NCBI GenBank assembly: GCA_947632495.1
Contig: CANRPL010000009.1
Location: 1-29,132, forward strand
DNA from: an uncultured Bacilli bacterium
GTDB taxonomy: Bacteria > Bacillota_I > Bacilli_A > RF39 > UBA660
Direction: 5' to 3'
DNA length: 29,132 bases
Of the stretch, positions 23,132 to 29,132 are shown piece after piece. Position numbers and translations under genes: made by a program. Below the pieces are notes generated by a model. It was not told where the DNA came from. It saw nothing but the letters and a program-made list of their open reading frames with translations, and made no database searches. Position 1 is the first letter of the stretch, and each line of letters starts with the position of its first letter.

Positions 23132-23137
23132 ATAATA

Positions 23138-25393
23138 TTATTCCGCTTCATCATCTTCAGCATATTTCTTTAAAACTTCACGTGGTTTAGAACCATTAGC
23201 AGGGCCGACAATTCCCCGATCTTCTAATAAGTCAATGCATCTCGCCGCACGATTATAACCTAAACGGAAACGACGTTGTAAGAGTGAAGTACTAGCTTTA
23301 CCCTGTTCAATGACAAAATCAACAATCTCATCATATAGTGGCTCTTCAGTCGCATCGTGACCTTTACCACCTTCAACCATACTACTAGCATGGGCTTCTT
23401 CATCATCCATAATTAATGTTTCATCATAGTGGGCCTTTTGTTGTTTACAACAATAATCGACAATCGCTTTCGTTTCATCTTCTGAAATAAAAGTTCCTTG
23501 AATACGTACTGGAGTGCTTTCACCTTGTGGTAAATATAGCATATCACCTTTACCTAATAACTTTTCAGCACCGATCATATCTAAAATCGTACGAGAATCG
23601 ATGCCACTTGATACCGCAAATGAAATACGCGATGGGATATTAGCCTTAACGACACCAGTAATGACATCTGTTGATGGACGTTGTGTAGCGACAATAAGAT
23701 GAATACCGGCGGCACGAGCCATTTGGGTTATACGCATAATAGAATCTTCAACCTCTTTAGCAGCTACTAACATCAAGTCTGCTAACTCATCGATGATAAC
23801 GACGATATAAGGCATAATCTTCTTTTTCTCACTATCTGGTAAATGTTCATTTTCTTTACGAATGTGCTCATTGTAGGTCGTAATATTTTTATTACCATTA
23901 CGTTCAAAAATCTCATAACGATTTTCCATTTCAACAACAATTTTCTTTAAAGCAATATTAGCTTTTTTAGGATCTGTAATAACGGGCGTAAGTAGATGTG
24001 GAACGCCATTATAGACCGATAACTCAACCTTTTTAGGATCGACTAAAACCAATTTTACTTCATCAGGACGCGTACGCATCAAAATGGTCGCCAAGAAACT
24101 ATTGATACCAACAGACTTACCACTACCTGTAGAACCCGCTACTAAAAGGTGTGGTGTCTTATCGATTTCCATAAACATAGGATTACCCATAATATCACGG
24201 CCTAATACCGCTAAGAGTTTCTTTTCACGACGAGGATCAAATTCATTAGCGCTCGCTAATATTTCTCTTACACTGACCATCGAAATCTTTTTGTTAGGTA
24301 TCTCGATACCAATCGTACTCTTACCAGGGATAGGTGCTTGTATACGGACATCTTTCGCAGCTAGATTAAGCGCTATTTCACGGTTCAAACTTAAAATTTT
24401 ATTGACACGTGTACCCGCTTTTATCTCCAACTCATATTGAGTAACGGATGGTCCAACGTGAGCTGAAACCACCTTACCTTCAATACCAAAATCTTGTAAT
24501 ACTTGAATCAGAATAGGAATATTAGTCTTAATCTGTTCTTGATTTTCTTTATTATTCCCCTTTTGAGGTTTATTAAGTAAACTAATAGGTGGATATTCCC
24601 AATTGGTATTAACCACTTCTTCCTTAACTTCACCGGTTTCTTCATCGACAACGGTTTGAATTTCCGCTTTAGGATGAATCTCTTCCCTTTTAATAACAGT
24701 ACGATGATCTTCCTCGATGTCTGCTACATCTGTTACTTCAACTTCATCATCATCTTCATCATCACTAGCCGACTGCTTATGGATGGTTGTCGCTAAACTA
24801 TGAACGCCACTCTTAGTCTTTTTAATCGCATCATATATAGATACACCCGTAAACATAATAAAGCCACAGATAATAAGCGCAATAGAGACAACAACTGTAC
24901 CATCACTAGTAAGAAGCGCTACCATAACGGAAGCTAGAAAGCCTCCTATAACGCCACCACCAATATCTGGACTAAAGGAAAAAGATTTACCATTAGTTAT
25001 AAAATTCATAACATTACGAACGGTATCTTCAAGAACTTTAATAGTATCTGTACTAAACTTAAACGTATCATAATCACGTAAAAAACTTAAATGAGAAAGT
25101 GTTAAAACAGCTAAAAAAATGATATATAGGCCAATTAATTTCGTTGTTAATAGTTTAGGCTTTTTGCGCGTAACAATCATATAGACACCACATACACCTA
25201 CTAATATTAGTAATAAAGCCCACCAATCTCCTACTAAAAAGGCTGCAAAACCACGAATAATATCCGCAACCATACCAAAAGGTAGACAGCCAATAATCAT
25301 TATTAAAATAAGGCCAATACCCTTTAAATCAGTAGCGAAACTATTTTCGTTAGCTTCTGGTTTATTTGTTTTTCTTTTCTTTTTTTTGGACAT
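23138..25393 (-). CDS. FtsK/SpoIIIE-family DNA translocase
   Basis: A 751-residue DNA pump. Four membrane helices (about residues 25-190) anchor it at the septum. An acidic linker follows, then the FtsK alpha and RecA-like motor domains with Walker A AGSTGSGKS near residue 420 and the conserved MRITQMARAAGIHLIVATQRPS. The C-terminal gamma winged helix (LLQRRFRLGYNRAARCIDLLEDRGIV) reads orienting DNA sequences. This is the SpoIIIE architecture. In a spore former it would pump the chromosome into the forespore and clear DNA from division septa. The Shine-Dalgarno before the ATG at 25393 is poor (GTGATG close to the start). Confidence 0.96.
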   Translation of the reverse strand: MSKKKKRKTNKPEANENSFATDLKGIGLILIMIIGCLPFGMVADIIRGFAAFLVGDWWALLLILVGVCGVYMIVTRKKPKLLTTKLIGLYIIFLAVLTLSHLSFLRDYDTFKFSTDTIKVLEDTVRNVMNFITNGKSFSFSPDIGGGVIGGFLASVMVALLTSDGTVVVSIALIICGFIMFTGVSIYDAIKKTKSGVHSLATTIHKQSASDDEDDDEVEVTDVADIEEDHRTVIKREEIHPKAEIQTVVDEETGEVKEEVVNTNWEYPPISLLNKPQKGNNKENQEQIKTNIPILIQVLQDFGIEGKVVSAHVGPSVTQYELEIKAGTRVNKILSLNREIALNLAAKDVRIQAPIPGKSTIGIEIPNKKISMVSVREILASANEFDPRREKKLLAVLGRDIMGNPMFMEIDKTPHLLVAGSTGSGKSVGINSFLATILMRTRPDEVKLVLVDPKKVELSVYNGVPHLLTPVITDPKKANIALKKIVVEMENRYEIFERNGNKNITTYNEHIRKENEHLPDSEKKKIMPYIVVIIDELADLMLVAAKEVEDSIMRITQMARAAGIHLIVATQRPSTDVITGVVKANIPSRISFAVSSGIDSRTILDMIGAEKLLGKGDMLYLPQGESTPVRIQGTFISEDETKAIVDYCCKQQKAHYDETLIMDDEEAHASSMVEGGKGHDATEEPLYDEIVDFVIEQGKASTSLLQRRFRLGYNRAARCIDLLEDRGIVGPANGSKPREVLKKYAEDDEAE

Positions 25394-25418
25394 ATCATCA
25401 CGTATCCTTACCTCTTAT

Positions 25419-25427
25419 AGTATAACA
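25419..25427 (-). promoter_or_regulatory. extended -10 promoter of the FtsK/SpoIIIE gene
   Basis: TGTTATACT is read on the minus strand, a good -10 with TGn and no clear -35. It lies about 25 bases before the start codon. Confidence 0.4.
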
Positions 25428-25448
25428 CAAAAAAAAGCTAAATACTAT

Positions 25449-25474
25449 AAAAAAAGCTTCTAACTATTAGAAGC
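25449..25474 (-). terminator. terminator of the 53-residue membrane protein gene
   Basis: A perfect 8-base-pair stem (25456-25463 with 25467-25474) has a 3-base loop and is followed by seven T on the minus strand. The stem contains the last codons and the TAG stop of the gene. Confidence 0.9.
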
Positions 25475-25621
25475 ACGTTCGTTGGTATCATCCAAATTGT
25501 CATTATAAATATCAATAACCCTTGGAGCCACAAAAATAGCAAGGAGCGCAAGAATGATTATAATCAAAATAATTTTAGGCCAAGGACTTTTTAAATGTGG
25601 ATCACGACCGCCATTTGGCAT
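25460..25621 (-). CDS. small single-pass membrane protein, 53 aa
   Basis: A short protein with a polar, proline-containing N-terminus (MPNGGRDPHLKSPWPK), one strongly hydrophobic helix (IILIIIILALLAIFVAP), and an Asp/Asn-rich tail. GGAGG lies 6 bases before the ATG at 25621; a longer frame from 25648 would read through this site and is rejected. Extended -10 TGTTAAAAT is upstream at 25637-25645. It stands immediately upstream of the SpoIIIE-type gene and divergent from the SpoIIIAH-like gene. Function unknown. Confidence 0.75.
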   Translation of the reverse strand: MPNGGRDPHLKSPWPKIILIIIILALLAIFVAPRVIDIYNDNLDDTNERASNS

Positions 25622-25670
25622 AATATTCCTCCTATCTTCTAGTATCATTTTAACACATTTAAAAAAAAAT

Positions 25671-25699
25671 TCATATATTAAAATACTACTTCATACTAT
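25671..25699 (+). promoter_or_regulatory. sigma-E-like promoter of the SpoIIIAH-like gene
   Basis: TCATATA at 25671-25677, 14 bases, then CATACTAT at 25692-25699. The sigma-E pattern is KMATATT, about 14 bases, CATACA-T; agreement is 6 of 7 and 7 of 8. It lies 24 bases before the start codon. Confidence 0.55.
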
Positions 25700-25723
25700 A
25701 TATTAGAATTTGGAGGAATGAAT

Positions 25724-26221
25724 ATGGTCAATAAAAAAGGTGTATGGTTCTTAACATTGTTCAGTCTAATACTAGTATTAAGTGTCTACTACATTACAAT
25801 GCCAACAGAATTATTAATCAACAAAAGTAAAGAAGATAGCGAAGTTACCGCACCGACCGTAAAGACAGATGACAGTACCATTTTAGTAGCGCTTAGAGTA
25901 GAAGCTGAAGAAGAAGTAGAAAAAGAAATTGAATCATTAAAAAAAATTATCAGTGACTCTGAAACATCAATCGATGATAAAAATGCAGCTTTTGAAAAAA
26001 TGAAAGAATTAAATGCTAATCGTAGTAAAGAAGAAATTCTTGAAGAAAAAATAAAGGCGACACATAATCTAGATAGTTTTATCAAAATTAAAGGTAACAA
26101 CATTAGTGTGACCATTAATACAGAAAAGCATAGTACTGAACTAGCTAATAAGATAATGCGAACAATTCAAGAAGAATATAAAGAGCCAATGAAAATAACA
26201 GTTAATTTTAAAACAAGTTAG
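25724..26221 (+). CDS. spoIIIAH: SpoIIIAH-like sporulation protein
   Basis: A 165-residue mother-cell protein. In Bacillus, SpoIIIAH in the mother-cell membrane binds forespore SpoIIQ across the engulfing septum and forms part of a channel. The N-terminal KKGVWFLTLFSLILVLSVYYI is strikingly like the SpoIIIAH start. An acidic coiled-coil linker (about 60-110) follows, and then a YscJ/FliF-like alpha-beta domain (FIKIKGNNISVTINTEKHS... to the end). It is shorter than the Bacillus protein (218). The ATG at 25724 is chosen, 7 bases after GGAGG; the ATG at 25718 overlaps that site. It stands alone: no other spoIIIA gene is upstream, where Bacillus has seven. Confidence 0.85.
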   Translation: MVNKKGVWFLTLFSLILVLSVYYITMPTELLINKSKEDSEVTAPTVKTDDSTILVALRVEAEEEVEKEIESLKKIISDSETSIDDKNAAFEKMKELNANRSKEEILEEKIKATHNLDSFIKIKGNNISVTINTEKHSTELANKIMRTIQEEYKEPMKITVNFKTS

Positions 26222-26233
26222 CTGCTCCCTTTC

Positions 26234-26261
26234 ACGTTTTAAAATCCTCACGCATATTATA
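26234..26261 (+). promoter_or_regulatory. sigma-K-like promoter of gerE
   Basis: AC at 26234-26235, then 17 bases, then CATATTATA at 26253-26261, with G before the CATA, fits sigma-K. gerE is known to be sigma-K-dependent in Bacillus. The predicted start is near 26268. Confidence 0.6.
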
Positions 26262-26301
26262 TTATGAGTATTGTATCCACCCTGCTAGGAAGTGAGGATT
26301 T
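26242..26301. repeat. perfect 10-base inverted repeat flanking the gerE promoter and ribosome binding site
   Basis: AAATCCTCAC at 26242-26251 is the exact reverse complement of GTGAGGATTT at 26292-26301, 40 bases apart. The right arm contains the gerE Shine-Dalgarno and ends directly before the ATG. The left arm lies between the -35 and -10 of the sigma-K-like promoter, so it would be present only in RNA coming from further upstream. Confidence 0.8.
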
Positions 26302-26508
26302 ATGAATAAAAGCATCTTAACTAAAAGAGAAAAAGAAGTTTTCAATCTGCTAATACAAAATTATACGACAAAAGAAATAGCGCAAGACTTAAAAATAAGC
26401 GAAAAAACAGTCCGCAATCACATTTCTAATACTATACAAAAACTAGGTGTGAAAAGTCGTTCACAAGCAGTTATTGAATTACTAAAATTGAAAGAAATAA
26501 CTTTATAA
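26302..26508 (+). CDS. gerE: spore regulator GerE (LuxR-type HTH)
   Basis: A 68-residue protein that is almost only a LuxR-type helix-turn-helix. LTKREKEVFNLLIQNYTTKE, then SEKTVRNHISNTIQKLGVKSR, reads very close to Bacillus GerE, which controls late mother-cell genes including coat genes and acts on sigma-K-dependent promoters. The length is near the 74 residues of Bacillus GerE, with no receiver domain. GTGAGG just before the ATG serves as ribosome binding site and is half of an inverted repeat. gerM follows, as in Bacillus, with a terminator between. Confidence 0.92.
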   Translation: MNKSILTKREKEVFNLLIQNYTTKEIAQDLKISEKTVRNHISNTIQKLGVKSRSQAVIELLKLKEITL

Positions 26509-26533
26509 AAAGGCATGAAACATGTCTTTTTTT
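26509..26533 (+). terminator. Rho-independent terminator of gerE
   Basis: A 9-base-pair stem (26509-26517 with 26521-26529, one G-U) has a 3-base loop and is followed by T. It begins one base past the stop codon. Confidence 0.85.
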
Positions 26534-26562
26534 CATACGTTTAATTATAGAGGTGAAAAAAA

Positions 26563-27507
26563 ATGCTAAAGAGAATATGTACTAAAAAAATAATTATTTC
26601 TTCCATCGTTTTACTTATTATCGGGGTTCTTTATTGTATACCCAGTCAAAAAGAAAGCATTCGTAAAGAAGTAAGCTATGTAAATTATGACCTAAAAACA
26701 AATGAAGTATATTTATTAGATAAAAATAATTATGTCAGTCGGGTTAAAATCGCCACCGATAGTGAAGATGAGGAACTAGTCGATGAAATAGTTAATATTT
26801 TAATCTGTAATGGTGATGGCGAAGATAAAATACCTAATGGATTTAAGTGTACCATTAACGAAAAAACGAAAATCAATAGTATTAATATCAAAGATACCCT
26901 TTTAAAAATTGACTTATCCAAGGAATTATTAGAAACCGATAAGGAACTAGAAGAAAAAGTTTTAGAATCATTAATATATTCCTTAACAGGAATTGAAAAT
27001 ATTAATAGTGTTATTCTCTATTTAGATGGTGACATTCTAACAACACTACCCCAAAAACAAATTCATTTACCTAGTACTTTAACTAGAGATTTTGGTATCA
27101 ATAAAAAATATGAATTAACTGATAGTAAAGATATTAAAAAGACGACCATCTATTACGTAAATAAACAAGATGATAATATTTACTATACCCCAATCACTTT
27201 AGTCAATAATGATCCTAGAGAAAAAATTGAGATAATTATCGATGAGTTAAGCAATAAAATATTAGGTGATAATCTAGCAAGTTATATGAATAATAATACT
27301 AAAGTGCTAAAAAGTGAAGTAAAAGATAAAACGTTAGCGATTAACTTTAATGAAAATATATTAAGCGATTTTGATAATCGAAGTATTCTTGAAGAAGTAA
27401 TATATACTGTAGCTTTATCCGCTAATGATAATTATGTAATTGATAACGTCTTCTTTAATGTTAATGATCAAGAAATTGCAAAAACAACTATTAAATCACT
27501 TGAATAA
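26563..27507 (+). CDS. gerM: GerM-like protein with two GerMN domains
   Basis: A 314-residue envelope protein. An N-terminal membrane helix (KIIISSIVLLIIGVLYCIP) is followed by two GerMN domains (about 75-175 and 195-310), each with the NSINIKDTLLKIDLS or KSEVKDKTLAINFN strand and a later helix ending before a conserved valine. The linker LTRDFGINKKYEL is typical of GerM. GerM acts in engulfment and germination in Bacillus and helps place the SpoIIIA-SpoIIQ complex, which fits the SpoIIIAH-like gene nearby. AGAGGTG lies 7 bases before the ATG. A weak sigma-E-like CATACGTT (26534-26541) is upstream but its -35 is poor. Confidence 0.9.
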   Translation: MLKRICTKKIIISSIVLLIIGVLYCIPSQKESIRKEVSYVNYDLKTNEVYLLDKNNYVSRVKIATDSEDEELVDEIVNILICNGDGEDKIPNGFKCTINEKTKINSINIKDTLLKIDLSKELLETDKELEEKVLESLIYSLTGIENINSVILYLDGDILTTLPQKQIHLPSTLTRDFGINKKYELTDSKDIKKTTIYYVNKQDDNIYYTPITLVNNDPREKIEIIIDELSNKILGDNLASYMNNNTKVLKSEVKDKTLAINFNENILSDFDNRSILEEVIYTVALSANDNYVIDNVFFNVNDQEIAKTTIKSLE

Positions 27508-27528
27508 TAATACTTTTTATTGTATAAT
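27500..27528 (+). promoter_or_regulatory. sigma-A promoter of tRNA-Arg
   Basis: TTGAAT and TATAAT are separated by 17 bases. The -35 overlaps the end of gerM. The predicted start is about 20 bases before the tRNA. Confidence 0.8.
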
Positions 27529-27553
27529 GTACTTGTTCCTTGGGAACGGGTAT

Positions 27554-27630
27554 GTCTCAGTAGCTCAGCTGGATAGAGCATCGCCCTTCTAAGGCGAGTG
27601 TCAGGGGTTCGAATCCCTTCTGGGACACCA
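27554..27630 (+). tRNA. tRNA-Arg (anticodon UCU)
   Basis: A 77-base cloverleaf. The acceptor stem GTCTCAG pairs with CTGGGAC (one G-U). The D arm is GCTC/GAGC, the anticodon stem TCGCC/GGCGA with loop CTTCTAA (anticodon TCT), and the T arm AGGGG/CCCTT around TTCGAAT. The 3' CCA is encoded. It reads AGA, the common arginine codon in AT-rich genomes. A promoter and a terminator frame it as a single unit. Confidence 0.97.
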
Positions 27631-27641
27631 CTTAAATAATT

Positions 27642-27663
27642 ACTTGCACCAGCAAGTTTTTTT
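27642..27663 (+). terminator. Rho-independent terminator after tRNA-Arg
   Basis: A 6-base-pair stem ACTTGC/GCAAGT has a 4-base loop and is followed by seven T. The tRNA would be released by processing downstream of its encoded CCA. Confidence 0.9.
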
Positions 27664-27684
27664 AATAAAGAAAGAAGTGAGATA

Positions 27685-28143
27685 ATGATTACTTATCGTA
27701 ACGCTAAAATAGATGACGCAAAAGACTTAAACTGGTTACTAACTCTCCTACTTCAAGATGAAAAACAATATGATGATGGTCTCAATGAAAAATTTGTCGT
27801 AACTAATATGTATGAACACTATATTGATGATCCTAATCGCTTTATTTTAGTAGCCTGTGATGAAGATAAAATTGTAGGATATATCTATAGTTATATTCGT
27901 AATACCAGTGATTTATATGAAAAAAAAGTAGCTAAATTAGATGCTCTATACGTCATGAGTGATTATCGTCATCAAGGGATTGCTAATGAATTAGTATCAT
28001 CATTTAAAAAATGGGCATTTAGTAAAGATGTTAAGCAAATGGAAGTAAGTGTCTGTAGCGCTAACCAAGAAGCAAAAGAATTATACACTAAATATGGTTT
28101 CTTGCCATTTAAAGAAATTTTATCAGGCGAAATAAAAGAATGA
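27685..28143 (+). CDS. GNAT-family N-acetyltransferase
   Basis: A 152-residue acetyltransferase. The acetyl-CoA binding motif is clear: LDALYVMSDYRHQGIANEL (about residues 91-109), an R-x-x-G-x-A loop starting a helix. Later come VSVCSANQEAKELYTKYGF, the usual final strand and helix with the Asn and Tyr of the family. It resembles the RimI/PhnO-type small GNATs. The ribosome binding site is modest (GAAGTGAG). A promoter was not seen; transcription may come from tRNA read-through. The substrate is unknown. Confidence 0.88.
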   Translation: MITYRNAKIDDAKDLNWLLTLLLQDEKQYDDGLNEKFVVTNMYEHYIDDPNRFILVACDEDKIVGYIYSYIRNTSDLYEKKVAKLDALYVMSDYRHQGIANELVSSFKKWAFSKDVKQMEVSVCSANQEAKELYTKYGFLPFKEILSGEIKE

Positions 28144-28160
28144 GTTTTCTCATTCTTTTA
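28133..28160. terminator. bidirectional terminator holding both convergent stop codons
   Basis: A perfect 12-base-pair stem (28133-28144 with 28149-28160) has a 4-base loop. The stop codon of the plus-strand acetyltransferase is in the left arm and the stop of the minus-strand lipoprotein in the right arm. Confidence 0.9.
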
Positions 28161-28593
28161 TTATTTCAAAAGATAATTCATTAAAACAATTTTGAGCTGA
28201 TTCAATCGAGGTGGTATTCGATATTAAAACACCAGTTTTAGAATCCTTAACGATAATAACATAATTAAACTCTTTATCATCATATGAATAAAAAATATAT
28301 TTAATATCATCTAATTCTTCTTCTTCAATTACGGTAGCCTTATCATCACTCTTAATTTTAGTAACATATTTATCGTAACTATCAGCAGTAATAAAAGTTC
28401 CTTTGCTTACCGGTTTATCATCAAAAGAAATAGTAAATGGTACCTTATCATCAATAAAATACCCCGATGTTGGATCAACCGTTATCCTAATTTTATCATC
28501 GTTATCGACATCATAAGTGTAGCTTCGATCTGTCTTACAACCCGATAGTAATAAAATACTAATTAAAAATAAATACCATATTCTTTTTGTCAT
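28150..28593 (-). CDS. lipoprotein of unknown function
   Basis: A protein of about 147 residues with a classic lipoprotein signal: a basic start (TKR), a hydrophobic stretch (IWYLFLISILLLSG), and a lipobox LLSGC whose cysteine (about residue 19) would be lipid-modified. The mature part is Asp/Lys/Tyr-rich, probably beta-rich, with TVDPTSGYFIDDKVPFTISF and no assignable motif. The start is the ATG at 28593, though a GTG at 28602 is possible; the ribosome binding site is poor. Unknown surface function. Confidence 0.8.
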   Translation of the reverse strand: MTKRIWYLFLISILLLSGCKTDRSYTYDVDNDDKIRITVDPTSGYFIDDKVPFTISFDDKPVSKGTFITADSYDKYVTKIKSDDKATVIEEEELDDIKYIFYSYDDKEFNYVIIVKDSKTGVLISNTTSIESAQNCFNELSFEIIKE

Positions 28594-28686
28594 CTTAATC
28601 ACTATCTTTCTATCTATATAATATCATAACAAATTTTTGGGTTATTGTAAAAATTCTATCAAAAGATACTAAACTTCTTCATTGTC

Positions 28687-28719
28687 TAAAAAAGATTAGT
28701 ATTATTTAACTAATCTTTT
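28687..28719 (-). terminator. Rho-independent terminator of the DUF4177 gene
   Basis: A perfect 11-base-pair stem (28690-28700 with 28709-28719) has an 8-base loop and is followed by T on the minus strand. The TAA stop lies in the loop. Confidence 0.88.
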
Positions 28720-28917
28720 AAAAATGCAAAGGCCTTCGTCTCCTAAACCTAAAAAGCCTTGAGGTTGAATCATACCAATTAACTCCCAACCTTCACTACC
28801 TAATTCATTAAGAGCTTGTTCTAATTCTTCAACCTTGTCAGCATTTACAGTAGGGTCATTTTTTGACTTATAAATGACACTTCTAGCAATTTTTATTGTT
28901 TTGTATTCAAACTTCAT
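28702..28917 (-). CDS. DUF4177-type small protein
   Basis: A 71-residue soluble protein. The pattern EYKTIKI near the start, then LEQALNELGSEGWELIGM, is the signature of the DUF4177 family of small alpha-beta proteins. Their role is unknown. GGAGG lies 6 bases before the ATG at 28917. It is transcribed alone from a consensus promoter placed so close that the mRNA would begin at or next to the ribosome binding site. Confidence 0.9.
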   Translation of the reverse strand: MKFEYKTIKIARSVIYKSKNDPTVNADKVEELEQALNELGSEGWELIGMIQPQGFLGLGDEGLCIFKRLVK

Positions 28918-28934
28918 ATCTATCCTCCAAGATG

Positions 28935-28963
28935 ATTATATAAAATAGCGCTAGTGTTGTCAA
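28935..28963 (-). promoter_or_regulatory. consensus sigma-A promoter of the DUF4177 gene
   Basis: On the minus strand, TTGACA and TATAAT are separated by 17 bases, a full consensus match. The expected start is near 28928. Confidence 0.9.
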
Positions 28964-29067
28964 TTAACCAAAATTATTTTACGTCATATTTTACATAATG
29001 TTTTATAAAGTTATGTACACTTTCATCGGTTACTTAAATCCTCTATTATAATTTCAGGTTGTATTAT

Positions 29068-29108
29068 AAATAGTGTTGGTGAGAAAAATCACTGACACTA
29101 TTTTATTT
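29068..29108 (+). terminator. orphan terminator-like hairpin near the window end
   Basis: A 15-base-pair stem (29068-29082 with 29089-29103, two G-U) has a 6-base loop GAAAAA and is followed by an interrupted T run on the plus strand. No gene precedes it on this strand: 28964-29067 holds nothing I can identify as coding. It could end a small RNA. Confidence 0.5.
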
Positions 29109-29132
29109 CATAAAAAGACATAAGTTTGATAC

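Noticed and set aside
24084..24440. Plus-strand open frame inside the FtsK/SpoIIIE gene
   Set aside because: It is antisense to the conserved Walker A region and lacks a ribosome binding site; it is a by-product of the coding sequence.
1..29132. CRISPR arrays, insertion sequences, prophage or rRNA
   Set aside because: No regularly spaced direct repeats, transposase, integrase, capsid or rRNA sequences were seen on either strand; the only tandem repeats are the in-frame proline-rich ones.

Overview
The window is AT-rich bacterial DNA from a spore-forming, low-GC member of the Bacillota, probably on the Bacilli/Erysipelotrichia side. Three things point there: Gram-positive core genes (RNase Y, YqeY beside S21, MreCD, FtsK/SpoIIIE), strong GGAGG or AGGTGAT ribosome binding sites, and sporulation genes (GerE, GerM, a SpoIIIAH-like protein). 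TGA is used as an ordinary stop codon (for example recA and gerE's neighbours), so this is not a mycoplasma using code 4. I cannot name a genus.

Layout. Positions 161-7902 are almost entirely minus strand: a SWIM zinc-finger protein, cardiolipin synthase, several small unknown proteins, an acetyltransferase, a 517-residue-class coiled-coil protein, signal peptidase I, ribosomal protein L19 with a structured leader, a Nudix/winged-helix protein, YqeY and ribosomal protein S21. Positions 8025-10905 hold a compact bacteriocin locus on the minus strand: a C39-peptidase ABC exporter, a short accessory protein, and two tandem double-glycine-leader peptides. One of these peptides is only 47 residues long. 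Positions 10963-15937 carry a proline-rich membrane protein, a U32-family enzyme, an unknown exported protein and an M29 aminopeptidase. A tyrosine-rich small protein and MgtE follow on the plus strand (15992-17644). RNase Y, RecA, MreD, MreC, RadC, a SPOR-like membrane protein and an FtsK/SpoIIIE translocase are on the minus strand (17671-25393).

The right end (25460-29132) contains a small membrane protein, then a plus-strand sporulation cluster (SpoIIIAH-like, GerE, GerM), tRNA-Arg(UCU), a GNAT acetyltransferase, and then a lipoprotein and a DUF4177 protein on the minus strand.

How genes work together. The exporter, accessory protein and two GxxxG-containing peptides look like one operon making and secreting a two-peptide (class IIb-like) bacteriocin; no immunity gene is recognisable. 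The sporulation genes carry promoter-like sequences fitting the mother-cell factors: sigma-E-like before the SpoIIIAH-like gene, and sigma-K-like before gerE and before the tyrosine-rich protein, which is therefore a candidate coat protein. A perfect inverted repeat brackets the gerE promoter and ribosome binding site and could silence gerE in read-through transcripts. Many terminators are unusually economical, with stop codons lying inside their stems. All start choices, promoters and hairpins were read by eye; nothing here was tested by database search or folding software.
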